Below, piece after piece: positions 43,989 through 52,789 of a stretch of 64,000 bases of DNA; the first letter of the stretch is position 1; every line of letters starts with the position of its first letter. Under the pieces are notes generated by a model. The model was given only the letters and a program-made list of their open reading frames with translations, did no database searches and had not been told where the DNA came from. A program made the position numbers and the translations under genes. Source of the stretch: Saxidomus purpurata (lineage: Eukaryota > Mollusca > Bivalvia > Venerida > Veneridae); contig JAFMSR010000008.1 of assembly GCA_022818135.1 (NCBI GenBank), positions 14,938,073-15,002,072 of the forward strand, in the 5' to 3' direction.

Positions 43989-46489
43989 GTAAGTGTTTTA
44001 TCTGATTATCGATTAAATTTATATCTGTTGATGCAAATTAATAATGAATACGACCTTGAAACACCGTGTTAAACTCGGGCTGATGATCAGCTGATTTGTG
44101 TTTACACATGTGTACATTTTTTTCTTGCATTAAACAGTTTACAATTTTTGGTAAAGTGTAAATATTATGGTTTTATTTTACACAAGACAGAAGGCCCTAT
44201 ATGGTGATCTAAATTACAACAAATTACAACACTCAATGACTTATTTCAACTTGGCACTGCAAACTGCTTGCTTGGATGCATTTCATTTTAGTTTACCTTC
44301 ATTATGAATACTGGACATCAACATAGTTATACTGCCATTTTTTTGTACTGTTTAACATGTCAAGTTTTCATAAAGATTACTAAATTATTACTATAACTAG
44401 ATCTACTTTGTTTATTTCAGGTACAGCTGCCCCAGACTTTTCGTGATATCACTAACCTACCAAACAGTGACCTCAACCTCATTCTTCGACAGTTTGGGCT
44501 AACAACTAGAGGGAAGCGTAATCACAAGTACACCCTAATCGCTAGTGAACTGGGTATTCCAACCCATGATGCGGATGCAAAAGACCCGTTTGCTCAGACC
44601 TTAAGTGACATTAGCTCCCTTGGTGAAGGGTGGACGAAGGATCTTCGCCAAGTTCCAGAAGTTTTACTTGACTATATTATTAAGTACTTGCTTGCTGCTC
44701 ATGACATATCAGATGCATACAACGGCAACTTTGAGAATTATACACCAGCAACCATGAAATCGTACAAGGCTCTCCGCTCATATGACCTTTGGGAGTCCGG
44801 CAACTTAAGTAGCTTTCTGTATAACCCTCTGGTTGACATTGAGGACTTTTGCGCGTTAAAGTGTATAGCCAATCCATCGGGAGACACCAGTGGTACTCAA
44901 TACCAAGTGATAGTAGTGTTAAACAGAACTGGTGTACCTGTAGGGGCTTCATGTTCATGTGTTGCAGGTTTAGGTGAAGCCTGCACTCACATTGCAGGAC
45001 TTCTATTCGGAATTGAGGACTTTGTCTCCCGGGGTTTCAAAGCGTTACCAGACGGCGAAGCAACCACAGACAAGCTGTGTAAATGGATAGTGCCAAGAGG
45101 ACCTAAAGTTGAGCCAAAGGCAATCAAAAGTGTGGATGTAAAGAAGAACATTCCCGGTAAAGTTAAGAAGAAAAAGGTATTCCGTGCCTCACACTACGAC
45201 CCATTGCCAGCTGAGCAGAGAGATCTAGACTACGATAGCCTCACACAGCTGCACCATACCTTAAGCTTAAGCTTTCGAACTTACCATGGGTGAAAGCAGT
45301 TGCACCCGCAATTGTAAAGAGTAATAAACCATACAGTGAAAATGCTGCAGTGATATCAGGAAGTTCTCATACTCACACTCTGCCAAGAATAATATTAGAC
45401 AATAATCCATTGTTAGTTCCAGCTAGTGAAATATCTGTTACTACCAACAATGATCCTGTGTCGCTGCTAGAAAGAGTAAAAGTTAAAGTAACACTTGAAT
45501 CCACGGATGTGATAGACATACCAGCATACTCATCTGGTGAAAAGGAACAAATTCAATTCTTGACTAGATCACAGAACAATTCGGTTCACTGGCAAAAGTA
45601 TAGGTTAGGGTTAGTGACAGCATCAAACTTTAATCGTGTTGCTAGTAATATGAATGTAGTTGGCAAAACAGGTCCAAACAATGCAACCAATAACTTAACT
45701 GAAATGCTGATAAGTGGATCCTCTTTCAAAGGAAATAAAGCAACCAAGTATGGGCTAGCTGAAGAACCGAATGCTGCAAGGGCATATGCCAGGGAAATGG
45801 AACGCAATCATGTTCAGTGTACTACACAGTTGTGCGGACTGGTTATTTCAGATGAACATGACTTTATCGGTGCATCACCTGACCGGATCTTTGAATGTCG
45901 GTGTCATGGAAGAAGACTTGTAGAGATTAAATGTCCTTTCACTCTTACTGACAAATCAAGGTCTTTTGCTTCATTGGATTTTATCAGTGTTAGTAATGAT
46001 GGTTTGTACACTTTGAAAAAAACTGGGAACACCTACTACGATCAAATTCAAGGGCAGATGGGAGTTACAGGAATTACAAGATGTGACCTTGTGGTATGGG
46101 ATGGAGTGTCTGTCAAAATAATCAGTGTTCCATTTGATTCAGATGATTGGGAATCTCTTGTAAATAAAGTGAGTGACTTCCACAGACGATTTGTGGCACC
46201 AGCCTTGGTAAAAAAGTTTACTGCACAACAGGTGTTAGGTGAGAGACATGACATACAGTTGGCTGTAAGTGCAAAGACAAATAAATACCCTTGTGGGAAA
46301 TGTGGGCAGTTGTTAACTGAATGTGTAATAGACGACAAAGATGCAAGCATAAACTGTGAATGTAACTGTGGCTGTGGCCTGTGGTTCCATTGGAGGTGTG
46401 TGCACTATAGACCTGAACCAGACCTTCTTGATGAGGAACCACCCTGGTATTGTCCGAGGTGTGTTCGCAACTGTGACATTGTTATGTAA
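43956..46489 (+). CDS. transposon-type SWIM zinc finger + YqaJ nuclease + PHD-like protein (5' partial, frameshifted)
   Basis: Partial exon 43956-43988 (RKAPDDEKPQS, donor tct|gtaagt) and a long exon 44421-46489 (acceptor tttatttcag). The first frame begins VQLPQTFRDITNLPNSDLNL with a possible SAP-like segment (LRQFGLTTRGKR), then a SWIM zinc finger CSC...CTH near 44952-44993. It reaches a stop at 45291-45293. The protein continues in another frame from about 45250: WQKYRLGLVTASNF, YGLAEEPNAARAYAREM, GASPDRIF and LVEIKCPF, the signature motifs of YqaJ/lambda-exonuclease-type nucleases, then a C-terminal Cys/His finger (CGKC, CNCGC, WFHWRC, CPRC), PHD-like. About 700 codons in all. The frame change is near 45250-45290 and is either a one-base indel, a sequence error or a decayed gene. 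AATAAA lies at 46698-46703. Convergent with the transposase gene. Confidence 0.85.
44421..45293 (+). CDS. YqaJ gene, SWIM-containing reading frame
   Basis: Open from the acceptor at 44420 to TGA at 45291-45293. Contains the SWIM motif C-x-C-x(n)-C-x-H (CSCVAGLGEACTHIAG) and a basic stretch (KKNIPGKVKKKKVFRAS) that could be nuclear-targeting. The last residues (SLSFRTYHG) are probably out of frame. Confidence 0.8.
   Translation, partial: VQLPQTFRDITNLPNSDLNLILRQFGLTTRGKRNHKYTLIASELGIPTHDADAKDPFAQTLSDISSLGEGWTKDLRQVPEVLLDYIIKYLLAAHDISDAYNGNFENYTPATMKSYKALRSYDLWESGNLSSFLYNPLVDIEDFCALKCIANPSGDTSGTQYQVIVVLNRTGVPVGASCSCVAGLGEACTHIAGLLFGIEDFVSRGFKALPDGEATTDKLCKWIVPRGPKVEPKAIKSVDVKKNIPGKVKKKKVFRASHYDPLPAEQRDLDYDSLTQLHHTLSLSFRTYHG
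45254..46489 (+). CDS. YqaJ gene, nuclease and PHD-like reading frame
   Basis: In this frame the sequence reads through LSNLPWVKAVAPAIVK at about 45272 onward, so coding probably enters this frame before 45290. The YqaJ core spans about 45575-46200 with GxxEEPxAxxxY, GASPD and EIKCP. The PHD-like finger spans about 46288-46480. Stop TAA 46487-46489. Confidence 0.85.
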   Translation, partial: PYLKLKLSNLPWVKAVAPAIVKSNKPYSENAAVISGSSHTHTLPRIILDNNPLLVPASEISVTTNNDPVSLLERVKVKVTLESTDVIDIPAYSSGEKEQIQFLTRSQNNSVHWQKYRLGLVTASNFNRVASNMNVVGKTGPNNATNNLTEMLISGSSFKGNKATKYGLAEEPNAARAYAREMERNHVQCTTQLCGLVISDEHDFIGASPDRIFECRCHGRRLVEIKCPFTLTDKSRSFASLDFISVSNDGLYTLKKTGNTYYDQIQGQMGVTGITRCDLVVWDGVSVKIISVPFDSDDWESLVNKVSDFHRRFVAPALVKKFTAQQVLGERHDIQLAVSAKTNKYPCGKCGQLLTECVIDDKDASINCECNCGCGLWFHWRCVHYRPEPDLLDEEPPWYCPRCVRNCDIVM

Positions 46490-47828
46490 CAAGCTACTGC
46501 GTGTATTATAGTCACTGAACAAATCTAAATGGTTTAATGGTCAACCACTGGCTTATTAGTCTTTAGATTAGAACATCCTTATGCATGTGGTGTTTTGTAT
46601 ATTTGGCCAGTTTTTAAGTGTTGGTGTTTTAGAAGGGCTATTAAGTATTATTATGTACATGTTTACTGTAGGTTTTAAGTTATAAAGGATTTTTAAGAAT
46701 AAAACACTGTTTTCCTTTTAATATAATGTGGCAAATTTATTATTGCATTGTACATACATGTATAAATGATAGATACATAATATTGGAAAAATACATTGAC
46801 TGACACATTTCATGATGTTATTTCTGCAAGTTGTACATATTATTTTGTTTACTTTACAGGACAGTTACGAAAATGTCCATATTGTGCATTTATATACCTA
46901 TTACAGTAATGAGGAAACATATTCTTAGTTTTAAATTTGAAATAAGTTCAGAACTGTCAAACCTGTGTTAGATACTACATTTAAATTAAGACCACTCTTT
47001 TCTATTAAAACAGTAATGACACTTTAAATCTACAAGACAACTTGCCAATATGAAAGTTTTCAGCTTTATCCCGTCAGTAAACGTTGCACACAGGTTTGAC
47101 TGTATATTTTATGCATTGTGTAAATAAATATTTTTTTATGATGCTGATGTATATTATGGTCAAATGTAGAGATAAAGAAACTTCAAAAATGAATTATCTC
47201 CTGAAAGTTCCTGTTTCATGTGCTTGGGTCAAACAACAGAAAACAACAGTTTTGTCTGTGTTACATGTAAGTATTAACAACAATGCACTAATGTTAGCAG
47301 GCAAACAAATACTTATATAAATAAAATGGTAAACAGAATAAATAGTTGTTTGTTTCACTGAACCTAGCTGTCTTGCACGTGAAGCAATAAAGAACAAAAT
47401 ATGTACATGTATGATGTAGATCCTGGGTTCCCAAAACCAGTACAAGTAGTAGTACACTACCTCGGTGACTGTCACCCATCTATATTACATTGACCTTTAC
47501 CATGCTAGATTTCCCTCCATCAATACCAACATAAACATTCGTTGTCATTGTTATCCGCATTAAACATTTACTGAGTGCAGATCATGATCACACTGCATAG
47601 AATCACCAGTTCAAAAAAGTGTGTGAGCAATACTACCAAACAAATAAATGAGTTCCAATAAAACTGTTCTAGTAGAATACATGTGAAACTGTCTTGCATA
47701 CTTGTGACGTAATATGCAGAATACAAGATGCATACATATTAAGCAGATATTTGTCTTGGATATGCAACCAGTACTTGCTCGATTACACCGTTACAACCTT
47801 GAGTCAGCTTTACTAAAGCTCTGGCAAA
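46490..47828. other. region between the convergent transposon genes
   Basis: AT-rich, with the YqaJ gene's poly(A) signal at 46698-46703. Short frames at 47084-47320, 47194-47475 and 47294-47479 have no family features. No terminal repeat seen. Confidence 0.6.
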
Positions 47829-48932
47829 CTAAACTTTTAAAAAAGGATCCTGAAAATTAACAAGGTATCCGCAAGCCTTAAATACATTTAAATATACATC
47901 TACTTGGGTAAGTTTCATTTCAGCTTTTAATATCTGGAATTGTTTTATCCTCCTTATGCCTCTTTCAATATGAACACGAGCTTCAGATACTTTCTTGTTG
48001 GCATGTAATTCTTGTTTTGCAAACTGTGACTTATCTTTGTGTTTAAAACTAGGTATAATTAGCTTCACACCAGCTGGTAGGTCATCCTGTATAGTAAAAC
48101 CCCTATCTGCCATAACCTTCTCTCCCGCATTTAAGCTGTCCAAGAGGTCCACCGACTCGTTAGTTATGAATTTATCACTGGCTCTGCCTCCATACATATC
48201 AGAGATGAAGGTGATTGCACCGCCTGTGTTCATTCCTACTAAGAATTTTACTGTTGAATGATGTTTATAATTTGAATGGAACTGTTTGTGTACACCAACA
48301 GATGATGGGGTTTCAGCAAATAACTCTGTGCAGTCTATTACTACTCTCACATTGGGGAATTCACTAAAACAGTTTGCACTTTCAGTATCATGAACTTCAG
48401 TAGTTGGGGGCATCTTACAGATTTTCTCTAATTCTAAAGCAAGAAGTGTCACCCATGCTGTGAAAATGGAACTGAAAGTTGATGCTGATATACCAAATCT
48501 AACTGCACAGTCCACATTCTGCAGACCCAATCTCAGCTTCACTAATGTGATGAACATTTCTTCTTCTAAGCTTGTTGCCCTGCTCTTTCCTGGTTTTCTC
48601 TTACCGGATTCTGCATGATGCTTAAACAACACAGTTTTGGCACCATATGGGTACTTCATCACAGTGGCTTTTGGTTTGAGGTACTGGAATAGTGCGTAAA
48701 ATACATCTACTTTAAGTCCTGTATAGTACTGAAAAAGCTTTGGGTTGAGTTTAATGTTCTCATATTTCAGTACCTGACCACTGTTCTTCAATGTTTTCAG
48801 CTCATCACTCTCTTTCTCTAGTAGTGCATGCTTATTAAGAATGTCCTCAAGATCTGGATTTCTTTCTAAAATTTCAAATGACTCTCTGTCTGTTTCAGTT
48901 CTGATGTAATCATGGCAATTAGGCTGCTTCAT
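47829..48932 (-). CDS. DDE transposase (DDE_Tnp_4; Harbinger/ISL2EU-like)
   Basis: 367 codons to a stop at 47829-47831. Would catalyse cut-and-paste transposition of its element in the nucleus. It has the layout of DDE_Tnp_4 proteins: a helical region (MFITLVKLRLGLQNVDCAVR, FGISASTFSSIF, an HTH-like Tnp_4_1-type segment) and a catalytic core with D200 (VRVVIDCTELF), D276 (EKVMADRGF) and E323 (RVHIERGIRRIK), plus the FISDMYGGRASDK loop. No internal stop or frameshift. The ATG at 48932 directly follows ttttcag, so this is probably the last exon and an N-terminal part (in relatives often a THAP finger) would be encoded further right; none was found with certainty in 48933-49412. Harbinger or another DDE_Tnp_4 group is the alternative to ISL2EU. 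Confidence 0.88.
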   Translation of the reverse strand: MKQPNCHDYIRTETDRESFEILERNPDLEDILNKHALLEKESDELKTLKNSGQVLKYENIKLNPKLFQYYTGLKVDVFYALFQYLKPKATVMKYPYGAKTVLFKHHAESGKRKPGKSRATSLEEEMFITLVKLRLGLQNVDCAVRFGISASTFSSIFTAWVTLLALELEKICKMPPTTEVHDTESANCFSEFPNVRVVIDCTELFAETPSSVGVHKQFHSNYKHHSTVKFLVGMNTGGAITFISDMYGGRASDKFITNESVDLLDSLNAGEKVMADRGFTIQDDLPAGVKLIIPSFKHKDKSQFAKQELHANKKVSEARVHIERGIRRIKQFQILKAEMKLTQVDVYLNVFKACGYLVNFQDPFLKV

Positions 48933-49377
48933 CTGAAAATGTATGATATTAAGAAATACAAGAAACTAAACCTTTGATTCAATAAACTTAATCTTAAGTT
49001 GACACTAGAGCATATTTGTTAGAGTTATATATCATTATATATTTTTACTAAACAGACATAAAATTTCAACTCTGCTGTGCCAAGAATGGTAGTAATATCA
49101 TATGCTACAATAAGACTACAGAAAGTAAAAATAAAATGACTACACCATCATACAACATAATGTTTCTTGCATGCTACATAAACAGCACTCCATGGAAAAA
49201 GGTGCACGTGGACTTGCTGCTTCTGGGAAAAGAAATCTGTAAAGTATTAGCGGTCAAATTTATAAAATATTAAATATGATATTAGAGCTATTAAGACCAG
49301 AGTCATATACAACTGTATTCTATGTCTCTGGTTAAGACCAAGATTAAATTTCAATTATTTATTGCTATTACTGCAAG
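48933..49377. other. transposase upstream region, left of the right arm
   Basis: Likely intron or 5' part of the transposase gene. A minus-strand ctgaagctata...ggag|gtaagt donor lies just inside the arm at about 49412. I found no THAP finger and no terminal inverted repeat. Confidence 0.4.
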
Positions 49378-49425
49378 GCAACTCTATTGAAATATCCTGT
49401 GCTTACTTACCTCCCTTAATTATAA

Positions 49426-49788
49426 CTACGCCATTTGTATCATCAATAACAAAACGTCACATTGTGTTGCAGAACTAACAGGGATCAACATGGGAATTAC
49501 AAAGAAAAATATACTAGCAGCGGTTTCTATAGCTTCAGTCGTAATCATTTTATATAAGTTTTTGAAAACATGGACGAAAGACAGGTAGAAAATACTTTTA
49601 TTTGCACAAGTTGTCAAAATAATGATAATTTGAAGATCACTCATGGAATTATACAACAGTGTAACTGTATCTGTCTGTGTATACTTCGGTGGTTCACTGT
49701 ATAATTTTGACAGGCAATCAAACAGTCCAAACTGCGAAAGTCTGGTGTATTCTAATGTTGATCTTTTAAAATTAATTAACCTATACAT
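49426..49788 (-). CDS. unrecognised 120-codon frame, right copy
   Basis: Same protein as 43045-43407, by eye without change. It lies on the transposase strand, about 0.5 kb upstream of the transposase exon. See the left copy for the alternatives. Confidence 0.25.
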   Translation of the reverse strand: MYRLINFKRSTLEYTRLSQFGLFDCLSKLYSEPPKYTQTDTVTLLYNSMSDLQIIIILTTCANKSIFYLSFVHVFKNLYKMITTEAIETAASIFFFVIPMLIPVSSATQCDVLLLMIQMA

Positions 49789-49811
49789 GTGTATAACAGG
49801 ACATGTTTATT

Positions 49812-50243
49812 GGTAGTGCTAGGTACCCGGAACCGGCTACCTAGTCTTTTGGTCAAGGTAGCTGGTTCCGGGTACCTACGCCAAAAGGCTAGGTAGCCGT
49901 TTTTATATTTCATACGTTTGTTTCTTTTCATTTTTGATAGTTTAATACATGTTGCACAAGTCATAACTTTTTTCTTCGCTGTATTGTTGAAACAATTCAC
50001 CTTTAAAAGCGACCTGTTACATTAAGATCCTTTGAATCACACTTAGCCGCCGCGGTATCAAAGTTTCGTTGCGATTCGCCGCTATGCTATCACGTACGGC
50101 ATTTTTTAAAATTTAATTGTTTCTAAATTGTTTGTAAATTTAATTTGTTATGTATGGTTACCTAGCCTTTTGGTCTAGGTAGCCGGATCCGGCTACCTAG
50201 ACCAAAAGACCAGGTAGCCGGTCACGGCTACCTAGCCACTGCC
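49812..50243. mobile_element. nested-palindrome MITE with 9-bp target duplication (right copy)
   Basis: Same element as 42590-43021, flanked by atgtttatt on both sides (49803-49811, 50244-50252). One terminal G is missing (ggtagtgctagg). Confidence 0.85.
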
Positions 50244-51094
50244 ATGTTTATTCTGCGGGCCTTATTTGCGGGCCGACTTAAATTGTGTTTGAGCAATTTA
50301 AGCAGAAGAAAAGTGTAAAGATATGTGAATTTCGCTGTTTAAAAGATTGTTCTACTATATTTAGTATTAAGTAGATGTTGATTGCTTGAAATATTAGACA
50401 ATATGACGTGCATTCAACTGCAGGCCTGGTAAAATAGGTCGGCAGCTGGAAAGGCGTCGATCACAAGGGAATTTTGTGCAATAAATGCTAAGATCATAGT
50501 TATTATGACTGAACATTTTTTAAACATCTTATTTCATTGGTTTAAACTCTGTTCTCTAAAAAAGGCAAAACCTGGCCTTTTTACTATGCCCACACCATGC
50601 CCACATATTAAACTTGTCCTGTATAACATATACTGCCACACTTTAACAGCAGCCTGAAAGTTTATACCTGCATGTATCCCATTGTGGAGTATTTATACAC
50701 TTTTGACTCCCCCTATGATGACTGCCACATAAGTCCAAAGTTGGAAATGATTCAGAGTCTTGAGGTTTGTCAAAATCAACTACTGTGTTATAAAACTATG
50801 CTATTTAATATCCAGCTTCCAGTCTCAGATATGCACCATCATGATCTATTCCAGTGGGATATAACCAAGCCAGAGTCACCATGTTACATTAGGAGCAACT
50901 GCAGATCCCCTTCACTGCTAAGTTTCATGACAAATGGCAGTACAATCTAAACTTGTGCAGCAAGTCAGTTCACTAACACAGGATTTTCACTGCCAGTGAC
51001 CCACTGTTGTCTTTCTGGGTCCACAGCATCACTTGTAGACTTGTAAAAGTCTGTTCAGATTGAGAGGTCTTTTTTCTCTTCAAGTCCTTTTTGT

Positions 51095-51245
51095 GTTGCC
51101 CTTTTGGAGAAAAAGCGATACGTAGGGATCGTTTTGTCAGTCAGTCCATCTGTCACAAAAACTTAACGTTGACTATAACTTTGCCCTTTCTCAAAATAAC
51201 AAGAAATTTTATTGACCCTGTTTTTTATAGACACTAGCATATTAC
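51095..51245 (+). repeat. tatcgc dispersed repeat, right arm
   Basis: Reads cccttttggagaaaaagcga, gggatcgttttgtcagtcag, then aaaaacttaacgttgactat, a relative of 12700-12975. Confidence 0.55.
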
Positions 51246-51588
51246 TTGTTAATTTTTGGAAAAATAATGAAGGGGTGATGACTTAAGTTTTTCGCAATAT
51301 TAATCTTTATTGATACACCATCAAAGTAAGGTGTTAAATGCATATTAGCTAGAATTCGGGTATCGTAGACTTTTATGTATGTGGTGTTTTTTTCAGAATA
51401 GGTATCAATTTTCTATCTTTTCTAATGTAACATTTCATGCTTTAGGATGAAAACATTGGGATAGTGGTATTTTTATCATCATCTGAATAAATATTACCCC
51501 ACCCACTTACTAAAATTTGATAAAAATGTGTTTTAAATTTTGATGAGCTTTGAGATATGACGGCATAAGTCTGTAACAAAAAACTATA

Positions 51589-51752
51589 CACAGCAAAAAT
51601 TGCACCATGTGTAAAACTCATGTAAAACACATGTTTTTCATATGATGAAAAACATATGTTTTCCCCAAGAAAAGCATGTATGACATATGTTTTACATATG
51701 TTGCAGCCGCATGTTTTTCACATGTTTAACATATGGTGCAATTTTTGCTGTG
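51589..51752. mobile_element. TA-flanked 164-bp MITE (right copy)
   Basis: Same element as 41072-41235 and of equal length, with CACAGCAAAAATTGCACC termini and TA on both sides (51587-51588, 51753-51754). Confidence 0.88.
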
Positions 51753-52769
51753 TAACAGGAAGTTGTTATTACTGTGTTTTTATAACCTGACAATTCTTGT
51801 AATAAAGTTTGAATTAAGCAAATATCTGAAACAGTTTTTGAGAAATGACTATTTTTGTACCCCCTACCCCCATTTTTGCATATGGCAAATTTTGTCAAAT
51901 GTAGCTACAAAATGTGGGGTCAAAAAAAAAATCTAAAAAATGTTCAATCTTTTTGCACTAAAATATTCCTATTGTGCCTAAGTTTATTACTGCATAATTG
52001 TTTTTTCCAGTTAAATTATAATTTTTGAAATTTAACAAAATGTAAATTTCCAGAAGTGCAAAAATCCAAAAACCTCACCAGTGACCCCCCTTAAGAATGG
52101 GATTCTGTCCTTTAGAACCCCTGACTTAATATGCCAAAAACTGGTCTATACATGGGAAGAGTGGGGCATTCAAGGCTGACAGTAGCCTGGTCACCAGGCC
52201 CTGAAATATCTCTTTTACTATAAAATATCTGACTGTTTTGTTCTAGAGCCAGTCTACTATCCAGCACCGATTTCAGGGCCTGATAAAACTGCCCCAGTAT
52301 ATAAAGCAAAATCATATAAAATAGACTGGAAATAGTGCATGAAAAATAGTATATAGAAAATTTTTTTTTTTATCAGACTAGTGACTAGTCTAGGCTGACA
52401 GCTAACCATTCTATCATCATGACTTAGCTTTTATCAAGTATTAAAGTCTCATGACCGATAGAACTGGGTTCTATTTGCTTTAACACAGAGCTAATGTATG
52501 TTTTACTACAGTAGATGTGTTAGTGTTTTTCTTCTGGAAAAGTTGTTCATTAAAAGTGCTGCATATATATTAAAATATCATTGAAAAAAAAGTATATTTT
52601 TATCATTTTTATAATTCTGTAATTTCCATTATCTATTTTTGAAAACATAGCAGACCAGTCAGGCTTTATCCAGGTAACTACATTACTAAGTCAGTAGGTT
52701 GTATTAATTTACTGATATTTGAAAACTACACAATTTACTTTTATCTTATCACTGTTTGTACAGCACAAG

Positions 52770-52789
52770 ATGATGGACATTACAGACAG
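52770..52789 (+). CDS. C4orf33: UPF0462 right copy, exon 1 coding part
   Basis: ATGATG start, MMDITD plus two bases, donor gacag|gtatat. Confidence 0.75.

Larger units (their letters stand above)
49789..52769. other. UPF0462 5' flank, right arm
   Basis: Mirror of 40056-43044, with the nested-palindrome element (49812-50243), the tatcgc repeat (51095-51245) and the TA MITE (51589-51752). No additional gene recognised. Confidence 0.7.

Noticed and set aside
43414..44072. Long open frames across 43414-44072 on both strands
   Set aside because: They exist only because the 500 N contain no stop codons. The real coding part is the short exon 43956-43988.
44688..44958. Minus-strand frame at 44680-44958 and other antisense frames over the YqaJ gene (45586-45807, 46048-46350, 46218-46522)
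   Set aside because: Shadows of the plus-strand YqaJ coding sequence, without family motifs.
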